Below are positions 11,249-22,384 of a stretch of 64,000 nucleotides of DNA, piece by piece. Made by a program: the position numbers and the translations under genes. The notes under the pieces are model-generated. The model was not told the DNA's origin. It was given only the letters and a program-made list of their open reading frames with translations, and did no database searches. This stretch comes from Parascedosporium putredinis (taxonomy: Eukaryota > Ascomycota > Sordariomycetes > Microascales > Microascaceae): positions 1,178,001-1,242,000 of the forward strand of contig CASHTG010000020.1 in the NCBI GenBank assembly GCA_949357655.1. The letters run 5' to 3'. The first letter of the stretch is position 1; every line of letters begins with the position of its first letter.

Positions 11249-13186
11249 ATGTTGCCCGCTATCAGGATCATTGGCGGCAGGCGCTTCGCCGTCAAGGGAG
11301 CTTCTGCTCTCAACGCCACCTTCGCCCGCTCTGCTTCGACCTGGGCGAACGTGCCTCAGGGCCCTCCTGTAAGTAGTTTTCTTCTCGGCGTTGACTTCTC
11401 GTCATTTGTCCAAGGTGCCATCTTTGCGATGGGTTTCCTGTCTTCCGCCGTCGTCGGCATCATGCTCCTAAGTGTGCGCGAGGGAGCAGAGCCGTGCGGC
11501 GCCGGCATCGCTCCTTGTCATGATTGCTAACTTTTTTCCCTTCCTGCTTTTAGGATGTGAGTATTTTCCGAATCCATCACCGCGCCCCTCGCTATGCGAC
11601 AGCAAAAAGTTAGCGAGGCGTAACTTGCCTCGTGGAAGAAGAGACCCTGCTTCTTTTTTTCTCTCCTTCCTGAATCACATTGTCTCGTTCGCATGAACCT
11701 GCATACTGACTACTGCGCGCCTCGTTCGTTGATTTCTAGGCTATTCTTGGTATGTCGTGACCAATCCCACTTGACGATTTTTTCCCTTTCCCTTTCCCGC
11801 CCCCAAATCTTTTTTTTTTTTCTTTCTCGCATCGCGAATTAAATAGCAGAGCCGCAATATTGACGCGAATTCTTTTGAACAGGCATCACCGAAGCTTTCA
11901 AGGCCGATAGTTTCGACAAGAAGATCAACCTCGGTATGGACCCACTCCCAATCGACCCATTTGAGCTTCCTAGCATATGATCAGGGGAACGCGCCCCATC
12001 AGCCCAGCTGTGGAGAAACAACCGCCCACAGGTGGTTGCCAATATTCCCACATTGGACTCTTGGCTAACGATGCGCGATGTTTGATAGGTGTTGGTGCCT
12101 ACCGTGACGATGCTGGCAAGCCCTACGTCCTCCCCTCCGTCCGCGCGGCTGAGGACAAGATTGTTGCTGCCCGCTTGAACAAGGAGTACGCCGGCATTAC
12201 TGGTGTTCCCGAGTTCACCAAGGCCGCCGCCGAGCTCGCCTACGGCAAGGGCAGCTCCGCCCTCGACCGCCTTGTCATCACCCAGACCATCTCCGGAACT
12301 GGTGCTCTGCGCATCGCCGCTGCCTTCCTTGCCCGCCACTACCCCGGCGCCAAGACCATCTACATCCCCAACCCCTCGTGGGCTAACCACGGCGCCGTCT
12401 TCAACGACTCTGGCCTCCAGGTCCAAAAGTACAGGTACTACAACAAGGACACGATTGGCCTCGACTTTGAGGGCATGATTGCCGACATCAAGGCCGCCCC
12501 CAAGGGCAGCGTCTTCCTCTTCCACGCTTGCGCCCACAACCCCACCGGTGTCGACCCCACCCAGGAGCAGTGGAAGGAGATTTCCAAGGCCGTCGCCGAC
12601 GCCGGCCACTTCTCCTTCTTCGACATGGCCTACCAGGGCTTCGCTTCCGGCGACATCAACCAGGATGCCTTCGCTGTCCGCCACTTCGTCGAGCAGGGCC
12701 ACAACATCATCCTTGCCCAGTCCTTCGCCAAGAACATGGGTCTCTACGGTGAGCGTGTTGGCGCCTTCTCCATTGTCTGCGAGAACGCCGAGGAGAAGAA
12801 GCGTGTCGACTCCCAGGTCAAGATCCTTGTCCGCCCCATGTATTCCAACCCCCATCCACGGCGCCCGCATCGCCTCCGAGATCCTCAACACCCCCGCCCT
12901 CTACAACCAGTGGCTCGCTGAGGTCAAGGAGATGGCCGACCGCATCATCACCATGCGCGCCCTCCTCAAGGACAACCTCGAGAAGCTTGGCTCCAAGCAC
13001 GACTGGTCCCACATCACCAGCCAGATTGGCATGTTTGCCTACACTGGCCTCACCCCCGAGCAGATGGATGCCCTCGCCAAGGAGAACTCGGTCTACGCCA
13101 CCCGCGACGGCCGTATCTCCGTTGCCGGTATCACCAGCGCCAACGTTGGCCGCCTTGCCGAGTCCATCTTTAAGGTCAAGGGTTAA
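11249..13186 (+). CDS. AAT1: Aspartate aminotransferase, mitochondrial, with a 3-nt exon
   Basis: PLP enzyme interconverting aspartate/2-oxoglutarate and oxaloacetate/glutamate. Exons: 11249-11368, 11554-11556 (GAT), 11740-11749, 11883-11933 and 12089-13186. Together they give the conserved [15 protein letters not shown], then [20 protein letters not shown]. Each intron has a GT donor and AG acceptor; CTAAC or CTGAC branch sites precede exons 2, 3 and 5. The PLP lysine lies in [14 protein letters not shown]. The Arg-rich N-terminus ([17 protein letters not shown]) supports mitochondrial targeting. One frame break lies at 12849-12853: MYSNP should run into [12 protein letters not shown], so the C run is two short (C7 read as C5). 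Corrected length is about 428 aa, normal. Identity is very sure; the exon structure is inferred from splice sites and conservation. Confidence 0.94.
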
Positions 13187-13963
13187 GCTGCCATCCTCAT
13201 TCACGACTAAACCTACGTTGGTGGTGGAGAGGATTGGAGGTTTCTTCCCTCTTGTAGGAACCGGCGCGGGCCCTACACGGTGATGAGGGGGACGAGACGA
13301 AAGGAAACATTGCGGTTACTCAACAGCAAACGAAAACGGCGGTGGAGGTATGTGGTTACGCAAGAGCGCCGCACCATTGGCGGTATTGGATTTGGTGTCC
13401 CTCATTTCGATACCCAGCGCTTCTGACCCTCCTTTGATTATCTGGTCTGGTCTTATAGACGGCGGAGGATTTCACAAAAACACACACACAAACGGTACTT
13501 TTGCACAAAAATTGGCCCCTGTAGACTAAGCGGTAGATTTGGAGAGGAAAAAGACTTGTCATTATTTTGTTTTACTCTATATTCGGAGCTTGCTTGGCTC
13601 TTTTGACTCTTTTTGACCCTTGTGTTCTATCTGCCCTGGCTTCGGCGGAATCGTCGCTCCTTGTGACTCTTCTGGTGCCCTTGGGTGGGTACCTCTCCAC
13701 TCTGTGCTACTCCCCCATTGCGCGTTGCGTGTGTCATTCAGAATGCATACCGAGGCACCATTTCGGACGCTAACTCACGACCGACGCCGAGTAGCTTGGG
13801 CTATTGCCATTCGACATCTAACGGCATACGGCTAGCAAAGAACAAGCTAGAAACGAGGCTATAGCATGGGATCGTCGTGTAGAAAAACCACAAGACTTTT
13901 GGCAAACGGCGAGGAGTTGGTGATTGCGACACGGTCACTAAAACCGGCGCGCACGAGATTATT

Positions 13964-14028
<65 letters not shown>

Positions 14029-14668
14029 AATAAATTGGTGCGCGGCATGCTCAATAACAGGAGTGTGATCCGGTGGAGTGTAGATGGGAATCTAGCTTGG
14101 TTTATGGCTGGCACCGCTATAGGCGATGGAGCTATATGCTTGCTCTCTTTCCGGGTATAGTCGAGGAGACGTATGTGTGGTGTCGTCGATGGAGGACAAT
14201 GCGTCTTTTGCTTTAGGAGCGACCCATCCGTATGGCTTGGTCTATTGCCATTTGAATGATGGAAGGAGAAATCTCTCTCGCGGGCGCGGGACCTAAAGGG
14301 ACCCTTTCAGCGCCCGGTCGCCAGATAGTACTTGGCCCCTATATGAGTGAGGAACCACGGAGGCGTCGAGGATGTTACGATCCCACAGTTGTAGCTCTCG
14401 AGCAGGTCCAGTACACAGGACCCGAAATCCCCTTAACACGTAGATGTCTGTGGTAAACCAATGAACTTGTCCAAGCCGCGTGTCGGTCGGGGCTGGTTCT
14501 AGAGGCATCGCGAGCGGTCGTTACGCTGGTGGTCGATACGAAGAGGAAACGGATAGAAGGGGGAGCTCTGAGAGGGAGTTCGAGATAGCTCCCAGTAGTC
14601 CCTGTAAAGGTTGGCTAAGCCCTTGATGATGAAAGGGGTGGTTTGTAGTGATTAAACGAGCTCACTTC
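13187..14668. other. Intergenic region between convergent genes
   Basis: About 1.5 kb between the AAT stop and the 3' end of the minus-strand coiled-coil gene. It holds a (CT)n microsatellite (listed separately) and no recognisable gene. Confidence 0.5.
13971..14026. repeat. (CT)28 dinucleotide microsatellite
   Basis: Fifty-six consecutive nucleotides of perfect CT repeat, preceded by an imperfect TTCTCTCG start. It is the longest simple repeat in the window and lies about 785 nt past the AAT stop. Confidence 0.97.
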
Positions 14669-15884
14669 TCACCGGCCCCTTAACCTCTCCAAATCACCCT
14701 TGACGTCCTTGGCCTCCTCCTTCATACTCTTGTACACCCTTGCCATCTCTCTCAAAGTCCTCTCCTTGGCCTCGGCCTCGTCGCCCTCGACGCCGATACC
14801 GTACTCGGCGAGCTCGATGTCTAGTTCCCTGATGCGGCTTTCGAGGCGGGCACGGGCGTCGCGCAGGTGGGATATGTAGGCGAGGAGGCTTCGCGCACCT
14901 CGGGCGGGTACACAGTGTTGGAGTGGAGGAGCAAGAGGTTGAGCTGGGCGGTGAGATCGGCGGACCGGGAGGCGAGGGAGAGGTGGGCGGCGCGGAGCTG
15001 GAGGGAGCGGGAGGGAGAGGAGTGCTTGGACTCGAGGGCGTGGATGAGGGCGATGAGGGTCTTGGTGTAGGTGCGGAGGAGGGGAGGAGGAGGTCCGCTG
15101 TCGCGTTGTGTCGGTCCGTGAGGAGCGTGGCGGGGAGGGAAGGGGTGGGGGCGCAGCCTGCGTGGAGGGTTGGCTGGGATCGGCGAGGGTGTTGGCGGAC
15201 GAGGTTGTGTTTGCGCGTTTTCTGGGCGCGGAGGCGGCGGCTTGCGGGGGCGAAGGCTGCGTTAGGGAGACGGACGCGGCTAGATCTTGGGCTATCTGAG
15301 GAAGCGTGGGTATGACGCGGTGAAGGTAGGAAGGGTTCGTCGAGGGGAAGCGATGCGGGCGATGGCGAGAGCCGAGTTGTGCATCTCCCGGGACACGAGG
15401 GCCCCCAAGTGCGGGAGAAGCTCGGGGAGGTGGCACAAGGGCGGGTGAGCGAAGAGCCGCTCCGCGTCCTCTGGGCTGGGCGGGTCTTTTAGGAGCGGGG
15501 GAGTAGTACGAGGAGGTCGAGGAGCTCTTCCGGAACCGGGGGTCGCGGGAGGATGTGCGTTTCGGCTCGGGGAGGGAGGAGATAGCGGAGGCGATGAGGT
15601 GGCGCTTGGCGGCTTTGACGCGGCGGGCGAAGAGTTCCTGATGTCGAGGGGGAGAAGACAGGATTAGTACATGTGAAGAAGGGTGCTAGATTGGGTCTTT
15701 ACAAGTGGTGGATCTAAAGGGACGAGGGGTTTGGGTTGTACCTCTTGGACTGCCGCCCGGCTCTTTGCCGAGGGTCAGCCTTTGTGGTGCCGTCGGGATT
15801 AAGTATAGAGGTGGTGAGGGTCGCGTATAGTTTTGCGAACTCGGGGTTGTTTTCGAGAACGGAAGCTTCGATGGGCGGGAACAT
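14669..15884 (-). CDS. Conserved coiled-coil protein of unknown function
   Basis: Start ATG 15884-15882 has strong context (GCCACCATG) and opens MFPPIEASVLENNPEFAKLY. Exon 1 ends at 15742. The intron is 15638-15741 (GTACAA...CATCAG), and exon 2 resumes with ELFARRVKAAKRHLIASAI. Read across several frame breaks, the protein continues PEELLDLLVLLPPLLKD, then FAHPPLCHLPELLPHLGALV, then STNPSYLHRVIPTLPQIAQ, and ends in a charged helical segment (LAYISHLRDARARLESRIRE, ARVYKSMKEEAKDVKGDL). Breaks are seen near 15755-15757, ~15500-15540 and several more in the Ser/Pro/Thr-rich middle. The C-terminus predicts a coiled coil. I do not recognise the family; a structural or scaffold role would be a guess. 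It is divergent from the bL28m gene. Confidence 0.65.
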
Positions 15885-16568
15885 GGTGGCGGTTCTGTTT
15901 CCGTGCTCCCGCTTCTGACTGATAGGTTTCCTTGTCTTTATCTGCGGCGAGGGTTTTTCCCAAGGATTGGGGTTCAAAAGGGTGGAGAAAGGGGACGCCT
16001 TTGCATCAAAGAAATCCCTTCTTTACTTCCTTGCTGGTGTGATTCAGGCGGTGAAGTTGTCGTCGACTTTCGGGCTTACAAGCCGTTTGGAGGGTGTCAA
16101 TGTGGGGGAGGAGTAACAATCGCAAAGGTGCAGGTCCTGCCGCGCTTGGTGGGAGAGCTCTTGGGACCCACATTTTCAGGAACCCTTGTCAATGTGTGCC
16201 ATGTACCAAAGTACCTCTCTCTTCCCCTGCTGCAGCCAACCAAATTGACACTGTTCGAATCGCCCAGATGATGGCTTACATAATCCACTATCAATTCTCT
16301 CTGTCCAAAAATCTGCAAGCTTCGACGACACGGCGTGACAACGGGAGAAAAAAAGGCCATCACCAGCTTCACGAAACCTCACGCCGAGGCTTCGAATCGC
16401 CAATTCCACCGCCCCCTCCCTCCTACGAGCCGTCTTCGCCAGACACCCTCGATACAGAGACCATAGTCGACGCAAAACGCGAAACCCACCAACCTCCAAC
16501 CTGCAAACTAGAAAGGGGGCTCGTAAACCACACGAGCTTCCTCTCTCTCTCTCACTCCCCCATCCAAA
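15885..16568. other. Divergent promoter region
   Basis: About 680 nt between the divergent coiled-coil and bL28m starts. A CTCTCTCTCT tract sits just before the bL28m ATG. No gene is seen; frames open here are extensions of neighbouring ones. Confidence 0.45.
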
Positions 16569-17378
16569 ATGGTCCAACCACACCCCCTCCGCGCCCTCAC
16601 CACGCGCCTCGCCTCCTCCTCCTCTCCCACCACAATCCCAACCACCGCCCTCCTCCTCACCCCTTCCTCCCGCACCTTCTCCACCACCACCCCCACCTCA
16701 CCAAAACCATCAAAGCCAACAAGATCCCCTCACCCCTCGCCCCCTCTACCCCCGGCGACCGCACCTATACAAGCAATCCAACCAAGGACTCTACGGCCTC
16801 AGCCGCATCCGCTTCGGCAACAACGTCTCCGGCCGCAACGACACCCGCACCCCGCGCACCTGGAAGCCCAACGTCCAGCGCAAGAAGCTCTGGAGCGACG
16901 GCCTCGCCGCCTGGGTCAAGACCCGCCTCACCACCCGCGTCCTCCGCACTATTCGCAAAGAGGGCAGCCTCGACAACTACCTCGTCGCCCACGGCCGCCG
17001 TCGCGTTCGCGAGCTCGGCCCCGCCGGCTGGCGCCTCCGCTGGCTCGTCATGCAGACTCCCGTCGTCCGCGCCAAGCTCGCCGCCGAGCGCGAACGCCTC
17101 GGCCTGCCCCCGCTCGAGGACGACGTGGCTGCCGCCGCTCGCCGGGATGACCTCGTCTGGATCGCCATGGATTACGCGACCCCCGGTCCCTCGGCCGCAA
17201 GACGAGGGATATCCTCGAGAGCCGCGCTGCTGATGATGTCTTGGACCAGGAGCACTCCTTTGGCGAGGGTGCTGCGGATAATTTCGAGTTCAACGTCGAG
17301 TGGGTGGACGGCAACGTGCCGGAGGGCTTCGAGGCCGAGCCTGCGGCCGACGCGGCGCCCAAGACAAAAACTGTCTAA
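16569..17378 (+). CDS. MRPL24: Mitochondrial large-subunit ribosomal protein bL28m
   Basis: The ATG at 16569 begins MVQPHPLRALTTRLASSSSP, a Ser/Thr/Arg-rich mitochondrial presequence. The bL28 core is unmistakable: YKQSNQGLYGLSRIRFGNN, RTWKPNVQRKKLWSDGL, WVKTRLTTRVLRTIRKEG and RELGPAGWRLRWLVMQTP. A fungal-type C-terminal extension ends FEAEPAADAAPKTKTV at TAA 17376-17378. The frame changes at about 16700-16770 (C-rich, exact site unclear). It changes again at 17180-17184, where MDYATP should continue into RSLGRKTRDILESRA (C6 read as C5). The yeast homologue is Mrpl24, a component of the 54S mitoribosome. The gene converges on trp-3. Identity is firm; the N-terminal 60 residues are less certain because of the break. 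Confidence 0.9.
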
Positions 17379-18032
17379 AAGTCTGTAAAAGAGGACGGGG
17401 AGGGAAAGAGGGCCATGACTGGACCCTCTTCCTTTGTTCCTCCTCTTTTATCCTGCGGGAGATCCAGAGCGATGGTGTGGTGTCGGATATGAAGTATGCA
17501 TGATGCCTGTGTAATGGCGCTGTATTCCTTCTATTCCTTATGCTCGGCACTACTCGCCCCAGACGGGACCGGTTTGTCTCTTGGACCTGAAACCTGGTGT
17601 GTTGGACTAGAAACGGATGGATGGAATGTTAGACCTCACCGTGACGGAAACTGATAGACCTTGGCTTGATATTGGTTGTTTCTTTTCTTATCTTTAGCAA
17701 ACTCACATGTACGCCTTCTTCGTCCTTGTATCACTATGTACACCAAAATAAAACCTTCACATATCATATATCTGCTGCACTGGTCGCAAGGAAACCATGA
17801 CTGGGTAAAAACACGGACACACGTAACAAATTGGTTGTCCAAGTTTGGTTCATGATTCCCAATTCACTAGGCCAAAAAAAAGGCGTTGGCCGAAAACTAC
17901 TATGTACCCAATGCTAACCACTACCCTATTCAGCTCCCTTTTAGTCCTTCATCTTGTCTTCTTCCTCACTCTCTCTCCTGTACGTAGCTGCCTCTATCGC
18001 TACAATATATTCAAGGGTATAATGTTCTCCCC
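17379..18032. other. Intergenic region between convergent bL28m and trp-3
   Basis: About 650 nt containing only the two 3' ends. No gene or repeat is recognised. Confidence 0.5.
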
Positions 18033-20655
18033 TTAGAACCTCAAGTCCCAGCCGATCAACGGTCCAATCCGGGGCAGTTCGTCCGCCACGCTCTGCACAT
18101 CCTTATCACCACGACCGCTCAGGCAGATGACGACGTCCTGATCCTTGGTCATGGTCTTGGCGAGCTCAATACCGCCATAGATACCGTGCGCAGACTCGAG
18201 CGCGGGGATGATACCCTCAAGCTGGCTGGCAAGGCGGAAGCCCTCAAACGCCTGGGCGTCGGTGGCGGCACGGAACTCGGCCCTGCCGCTATCCTTCCAC
18301 CAGGAAAGCTCGGGTCCGACGCCGGGATAGTCGAGGCCGGCCGAAACCGAGTGGGTGTTCTCAATCTGGCCGTGGCTATCCTGAAGGACGTAAGTGCGGA
18401 CACCGTGGAGCACACCATGCGTACCGGCGGTAAGCGTGGCGCTGTGGCGGGGGTGTCGATACCGTCACCGCCGGCCTCGATACCGACGAGGCGGACGCTG
18501 GGATCCTCGGAGAAGGGGTAGAACATGCCGACAGCGTTGCTGCCACCACCGACGCAGGCGACGACGGCGTCGGGGAGCTTGCCACGCTTCTCCCTTAGCT
18601 GCTCCTTGGTCTCGTTACCAATAACGGACTGGAAGGTGCGTACAATGGTGGGGAAGGGGTGGGGTCCGATGGCGGAACCGAGAATGTAGTGGGTGGTCTC
18701 GAGGTGAACAACCCAGTACCTCATGGCCTCGTTGACGGCATCGCGCAGGGTGCGAGAGCCCGACTCAACCGGGACAACGGTGGCGCCGAGGAGACGCATG
18801 CGGAAGACGTTGAGGGCCTGGCGACGCACATCTTCGGCGCCCATGAAGACGGTGCATTCCATGCCAAACTTGGCGCAGACTGTCGCGGTGGCTACACCGT
18901 GCTGACCAGCACCAGTCTCGGCAATGATCCGCTTCTTTCCTAGCCTCTTGGCGAGGAGGATCTGACCTAGAGCGTTGTTGATCTTGTGGGAACCGGTATG
19001 GTTGAGATCCTCACGCTTCAACCAGATGTTGGCACCTCCGGCGTGCTCGGTGAGGCGCTCAGCAAGGTGCAGGTGTCCGGGACGGCCCATGTAATCGTAG
19101 TAGGACCTGTACTCCTCCCAGAAAGCGGGATCGCTTCTGGCCTTGTTGAAACCATCCTCGAGCTCGGTCAAGCAATCCATCAAGCTCTCGGGCACGTACT
19201 GGCCACCGAAGTCGCCGAAGCGGTTGGGGATCTTGCCTTGAAGCGCGGCGAGTTGGCCGATGAGAGCCTCATCCTGCTCGGGCGAGATATTCTCCTCAAC
19301 AGCGTCGGTGGCTCCCCTCTCTACAAGCTCGACCTCGGCATCGCCTTCAAGCGACTCGATGGTCTCGCGGCCACAGAGGTAGGCACAGTACTTCCTCACA
19401 TCCTCAGTGAGGCTATCGGGGTCCGAGTTCTTGAGGGTGGTGATGATCTGGCTGCCAACGACGACGCCGTCGGCGAGGGAAGCGACGCTAACAAAGTGCT
19501 CGCGGGTGCTAACGCCAAATCCGACAGCGGCAGGCTTGCCACCGCTGTACTGCTTAACGCGGGCAAGGAGTTCGGGGAGGTTGCTGTTGAGGGAACCGGT
19601 GGCTCCCGTGACGCCCATGCGGGAGACAACGTAGATGAAGGAGTCGGCGAGCTGGCAAAGGATCTTCATGCGGGCATCGGAAGTGGCGGGAGCGATGAGA
19701 GGGACGTAGGAGAGGCTAGAGGGAAGGTAGAGAAAAACGAGTCAGCCATTTGCATTGCGAAACGGGGAGGGTCGCAACAAAGGTTTCCAAGGCTGGGAGA
19801 GCCTAGCAGGGCTAGGAAAAGCTGTGGGGAATCAAACTTACTTGCCGCGAGAGCAGAGCTTCCTGAAGGCAATGGCTTCCTCGGGGGTAGGTCGACAACG
19901 ATGAAGCCGTTAACGCCGGCATCCTTGCAACCCTTTACTAGGCGGTCCTCGCCGTAGTTGAGAAGGGGATTGTAGTAGCCCATGATGAGCACGGGGACCT
20001 TGAGGCCCCTCGTACGGGCATCCTTGATCATCTGAAGGGTAGACTCGAGGGTGACGCCATTTTGCAAAGCAACCTAAAGAGGGGAGAAAGGAACAAAATC
20101 GCATGTCAGTCTACGGGCGTGCTCACATGCATGGGTGGCTAACAACTTGAAGAAGGGGAAGGGTTGAGTCGATACGTACGGTGTTGGAGGTCTGAATGGT
20201 GGGGCCGTCGGCGATAGGATCGGTAAATGGCGCTCCGACCTCAATCACGTCTGTTTTGTGAGGATATATGGTCAGCACGCAGGTCAAGATCAAGGCAAGG
20301 GAACAGCAGGCGAAAAGGTCGTCATACCGGCGCCGCCCTTCTCGAGAGCAAGGAGGATATCGGGGGTGTTTTCGGGCTTGGGGTAACCAGCGGTTACGTA
20401 GGTGACGAGCGCAGCCTAGAAAAAGTGCCAATCGCTTCGTTAGCAAAAGATGCGATTTTTCGTTCCATTTTCCTTCTCTTTGCGCCTGCAACATATTGGC
20501 GACGGTTGGGAGGCAAAAAAGCGTTTTATTTTTTTTTCCCCTTCGTGTCACCAGAATGGCGGGGCAGATCAACGGGCAGGGATGGGAAGGCGCGGGGTTC
20601 AACGTACCCTGTTCTGGGCCTTGCAGCGGCGGAACACCTGGCGAAGGCCTTCCAT
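18033..20655 (-). CDS. trp-3: Bifunctional tryptophan synthase (alpha-beta fusion)
   Basis: Catalyses the last two steps of tryptophan synthesis: indole release from indole-3-glycerol phosphate (alpha), then condensation with serine (PLP-dependent beta). Exons on the minus strand are 20655-20608, 20415-20328, 20250-20180, 20073-19842 and 19715-18033. They join as [73 protein letters not shown] and [17 protein letters not shown]. The alpha catalytic Asp lies in [20 protein letters not shown]. The beta PLP lysine is in [15 protein letters not shown] and the phosphate loop is [12 protein letters not shown]. Two C6 runs on the coding strand are read as C5: at 19883-19887 (DLPP into EEAIAFRK) and 18449-18453 (GIDTPR into [11 protein letters not shown]). 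Corrected length is near 700 aa, as in Neurospora and yeast. Confidence 0.96.
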
Positions 20656-20960
20656 GATGGAGTCTGCGTTCTTTTTCTAAGGGGGTAGGGAAGTCTGGGA
20701 AGGGTTCCGGGAAAAAGGGATTCTGGGTATAGTAGAGTGAAGGACTGTAGACACAAAAGACAAGAAAAGAAGGAAGAGAAGGTGAAGCTAGTTTGGCGTT
20801 TTCCAAGGGAATGGAACGGGGACGAGGAAGGTGCGAGCTGGTCACTTCTTATTTTAGGTTTCTGGAGGTCCCTTTCTTTTTTTTTCTTTTTTTTTTTTTC
20901 TTCTTTTCCAATTGGGACCCCTCGCCCCTTCCGCGTCCCGCAAAAGAGTCGGGGAAGCGA

Positions 20961-21072
20961 TGACTCTTTCCCTCCACTTGGCCGCGGGCAATGTACGAAG
21001 TACATGGATCTTCGGCGTTGGCGACATCAAACTAGCGGCGAAAGATGACGTTGCGTAATGTATTCTTGACTC
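20961..21072. promoter_or_regulatory. Two TGACTC (Gcn4/CPC1-type) cores upstream of trp-3
   Basis: TGACTC occurs at 20961-20966 and 21067-21072, about 306 and 412 nt upstream of the trp-3 ATG on its promoter side. Long T-runs at 20878-20900 (poly dA:dT) lie between them and the gene. Gcn4/CPC1 binds TGASTCA and activates amino-acid genes; these are 6-bp matches only, so the call is moderate. Confidence 0.4.
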
Positions 21073-21089
21073 TCTGTCGCCTTTGACAT

Positions 21090-21272
21090 ATTCTTTGGTG
21101 ATTTTTTGGTCACCTCTGATCAGCTCCAATTATTCGATTCTTTGGTGATTATTTCGGTCATCTCTCTCTCCGGCGAGTTGATTCTTTGGTGATTTTTTGG
21201 TCACCTCTGATCACCTCCAATTATTTGAGCCTTTGGTGATTTTTTTGGTCATCTCTAATAACCATTTCTCCG
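21090..21272. repeat. Four tandem imperfect ~46-bp repeats
   Basis: Units start at 21090, 21137, 21181 and 21228. Each carries the core CTTTGGTGATTNTTTNGGTCA; units 1 and 3 are nearly identical over 47 nt. Each core contains an inverted pair (GGTGA ... TCACC in units 1 and 3), so it could bind a dimer or form a small hairpin. The array lies 435-620 nt upstream of trp-3. Confidence 0.85.
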
Positions 21273-22384
21273 GTCATCGCTTGGCCTTCCCCACGTTTCC
21301 CCATGACTCTCTCCTTCTACCTCACTCACCTTGCCGTTATTGGGGGTTTTCTCCTCAAACTGCCGGCTTTCCTATCTCTTCATTCATTCTTTTGAGCACA
21401 TCACACCGATCCTAGGCCGATGATCCCATCGTGTAACATTTTATCCCACTTTCGGAGAAGCCCCTCCTCCTCTTCTCTTGTCGCTCTGTCCGAAAGCTCC
21501 AGTCTAGACTAGCCCCTTCGCCACCCTCTCCAAACTTTTTCTTCTTTTGGGAACACTCTCGGATTACTGGCTGGTGCCACTTTCGGAGCTACACGTCCTG
21601 CTCCCCGGCTCCGGCAGGCCGCTTACCGCCCCCGTCGCCATCCACACAGCCCATTCGGTGGATCTTGCCCTTCTTCCATGCATTGCTTACCTTTTGCAGG
21701 CCGTTCCTCAGAAAGGCCTTGTCTCCTTAAACCAGCCCATGGTGCGAGCTAAAGTTGAGTTGGACCATGACACATTCTTGGCACCCGTCACGTATTTTTA
21801 TAGTATAATTTCACGTAGAATTTCGTTGATAGGTGTATATTCAGTGTATCTTTGCTCTGTTATTAGAGAGTGCGGGGGACGGTATAATACTTCTATATCC
21901 CATAAGAGGCGTAGTGTAGCGTTCTCATATGTTGGGGGAAAAAAGGAAAGAAGGAAAAGGAAAGTGAAGCACCGTGGTATCAACTGAATGAGTGGTATCT
22001 AGGTCTCGAAAACGGATTAAGAAAAGAAAAACAAAAAGGAAACAGAGGGAAACGTAACCCATTTCGTGGGGGATCAATGCAAGTTGAACGGAATGCAAAT
22101 AGTGAAAACAAATGCAAGGCCGAGGTCCGGTTCCATCACCATTAAGAGTTTCAGTAAAGAAAGAAAAAAAAAAAAGAGACGAGGTATACGCCGATATGCC
22201 TTTCCTCCCCACGACAAAAAGAAACTCATCTACTCATCACGCGACTGCCCATTTTGCCTCTTGACCTTTTTGGCCGGGGGCGGACCGATGACCACGTTCG
22301 CGGGCATCGCCTCGTAGAGGGGCTGGCCAACGAAGAGGTGAAACCCCTGTTAACGGCGCTAACGGCGGCAGGACCACCGTTCCT
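21273..22384. other. Intergenic region between trp-3 promoter and PRM1
   Basis: About 1.1 kb with no recognised gene. It must hold the 3' end of PRM1 and the distal upstream region of trp-3. An open frame at 21547-21987 has no family-like sequence. Confidence 0.45.

Noticed and set aside
11839..12891. 350-codon open frame opposite aspartate aminotransferase
   Set aside because: Antisense shadow of the AAT coding exon; composition typical of reverse-read GC-rich codons.
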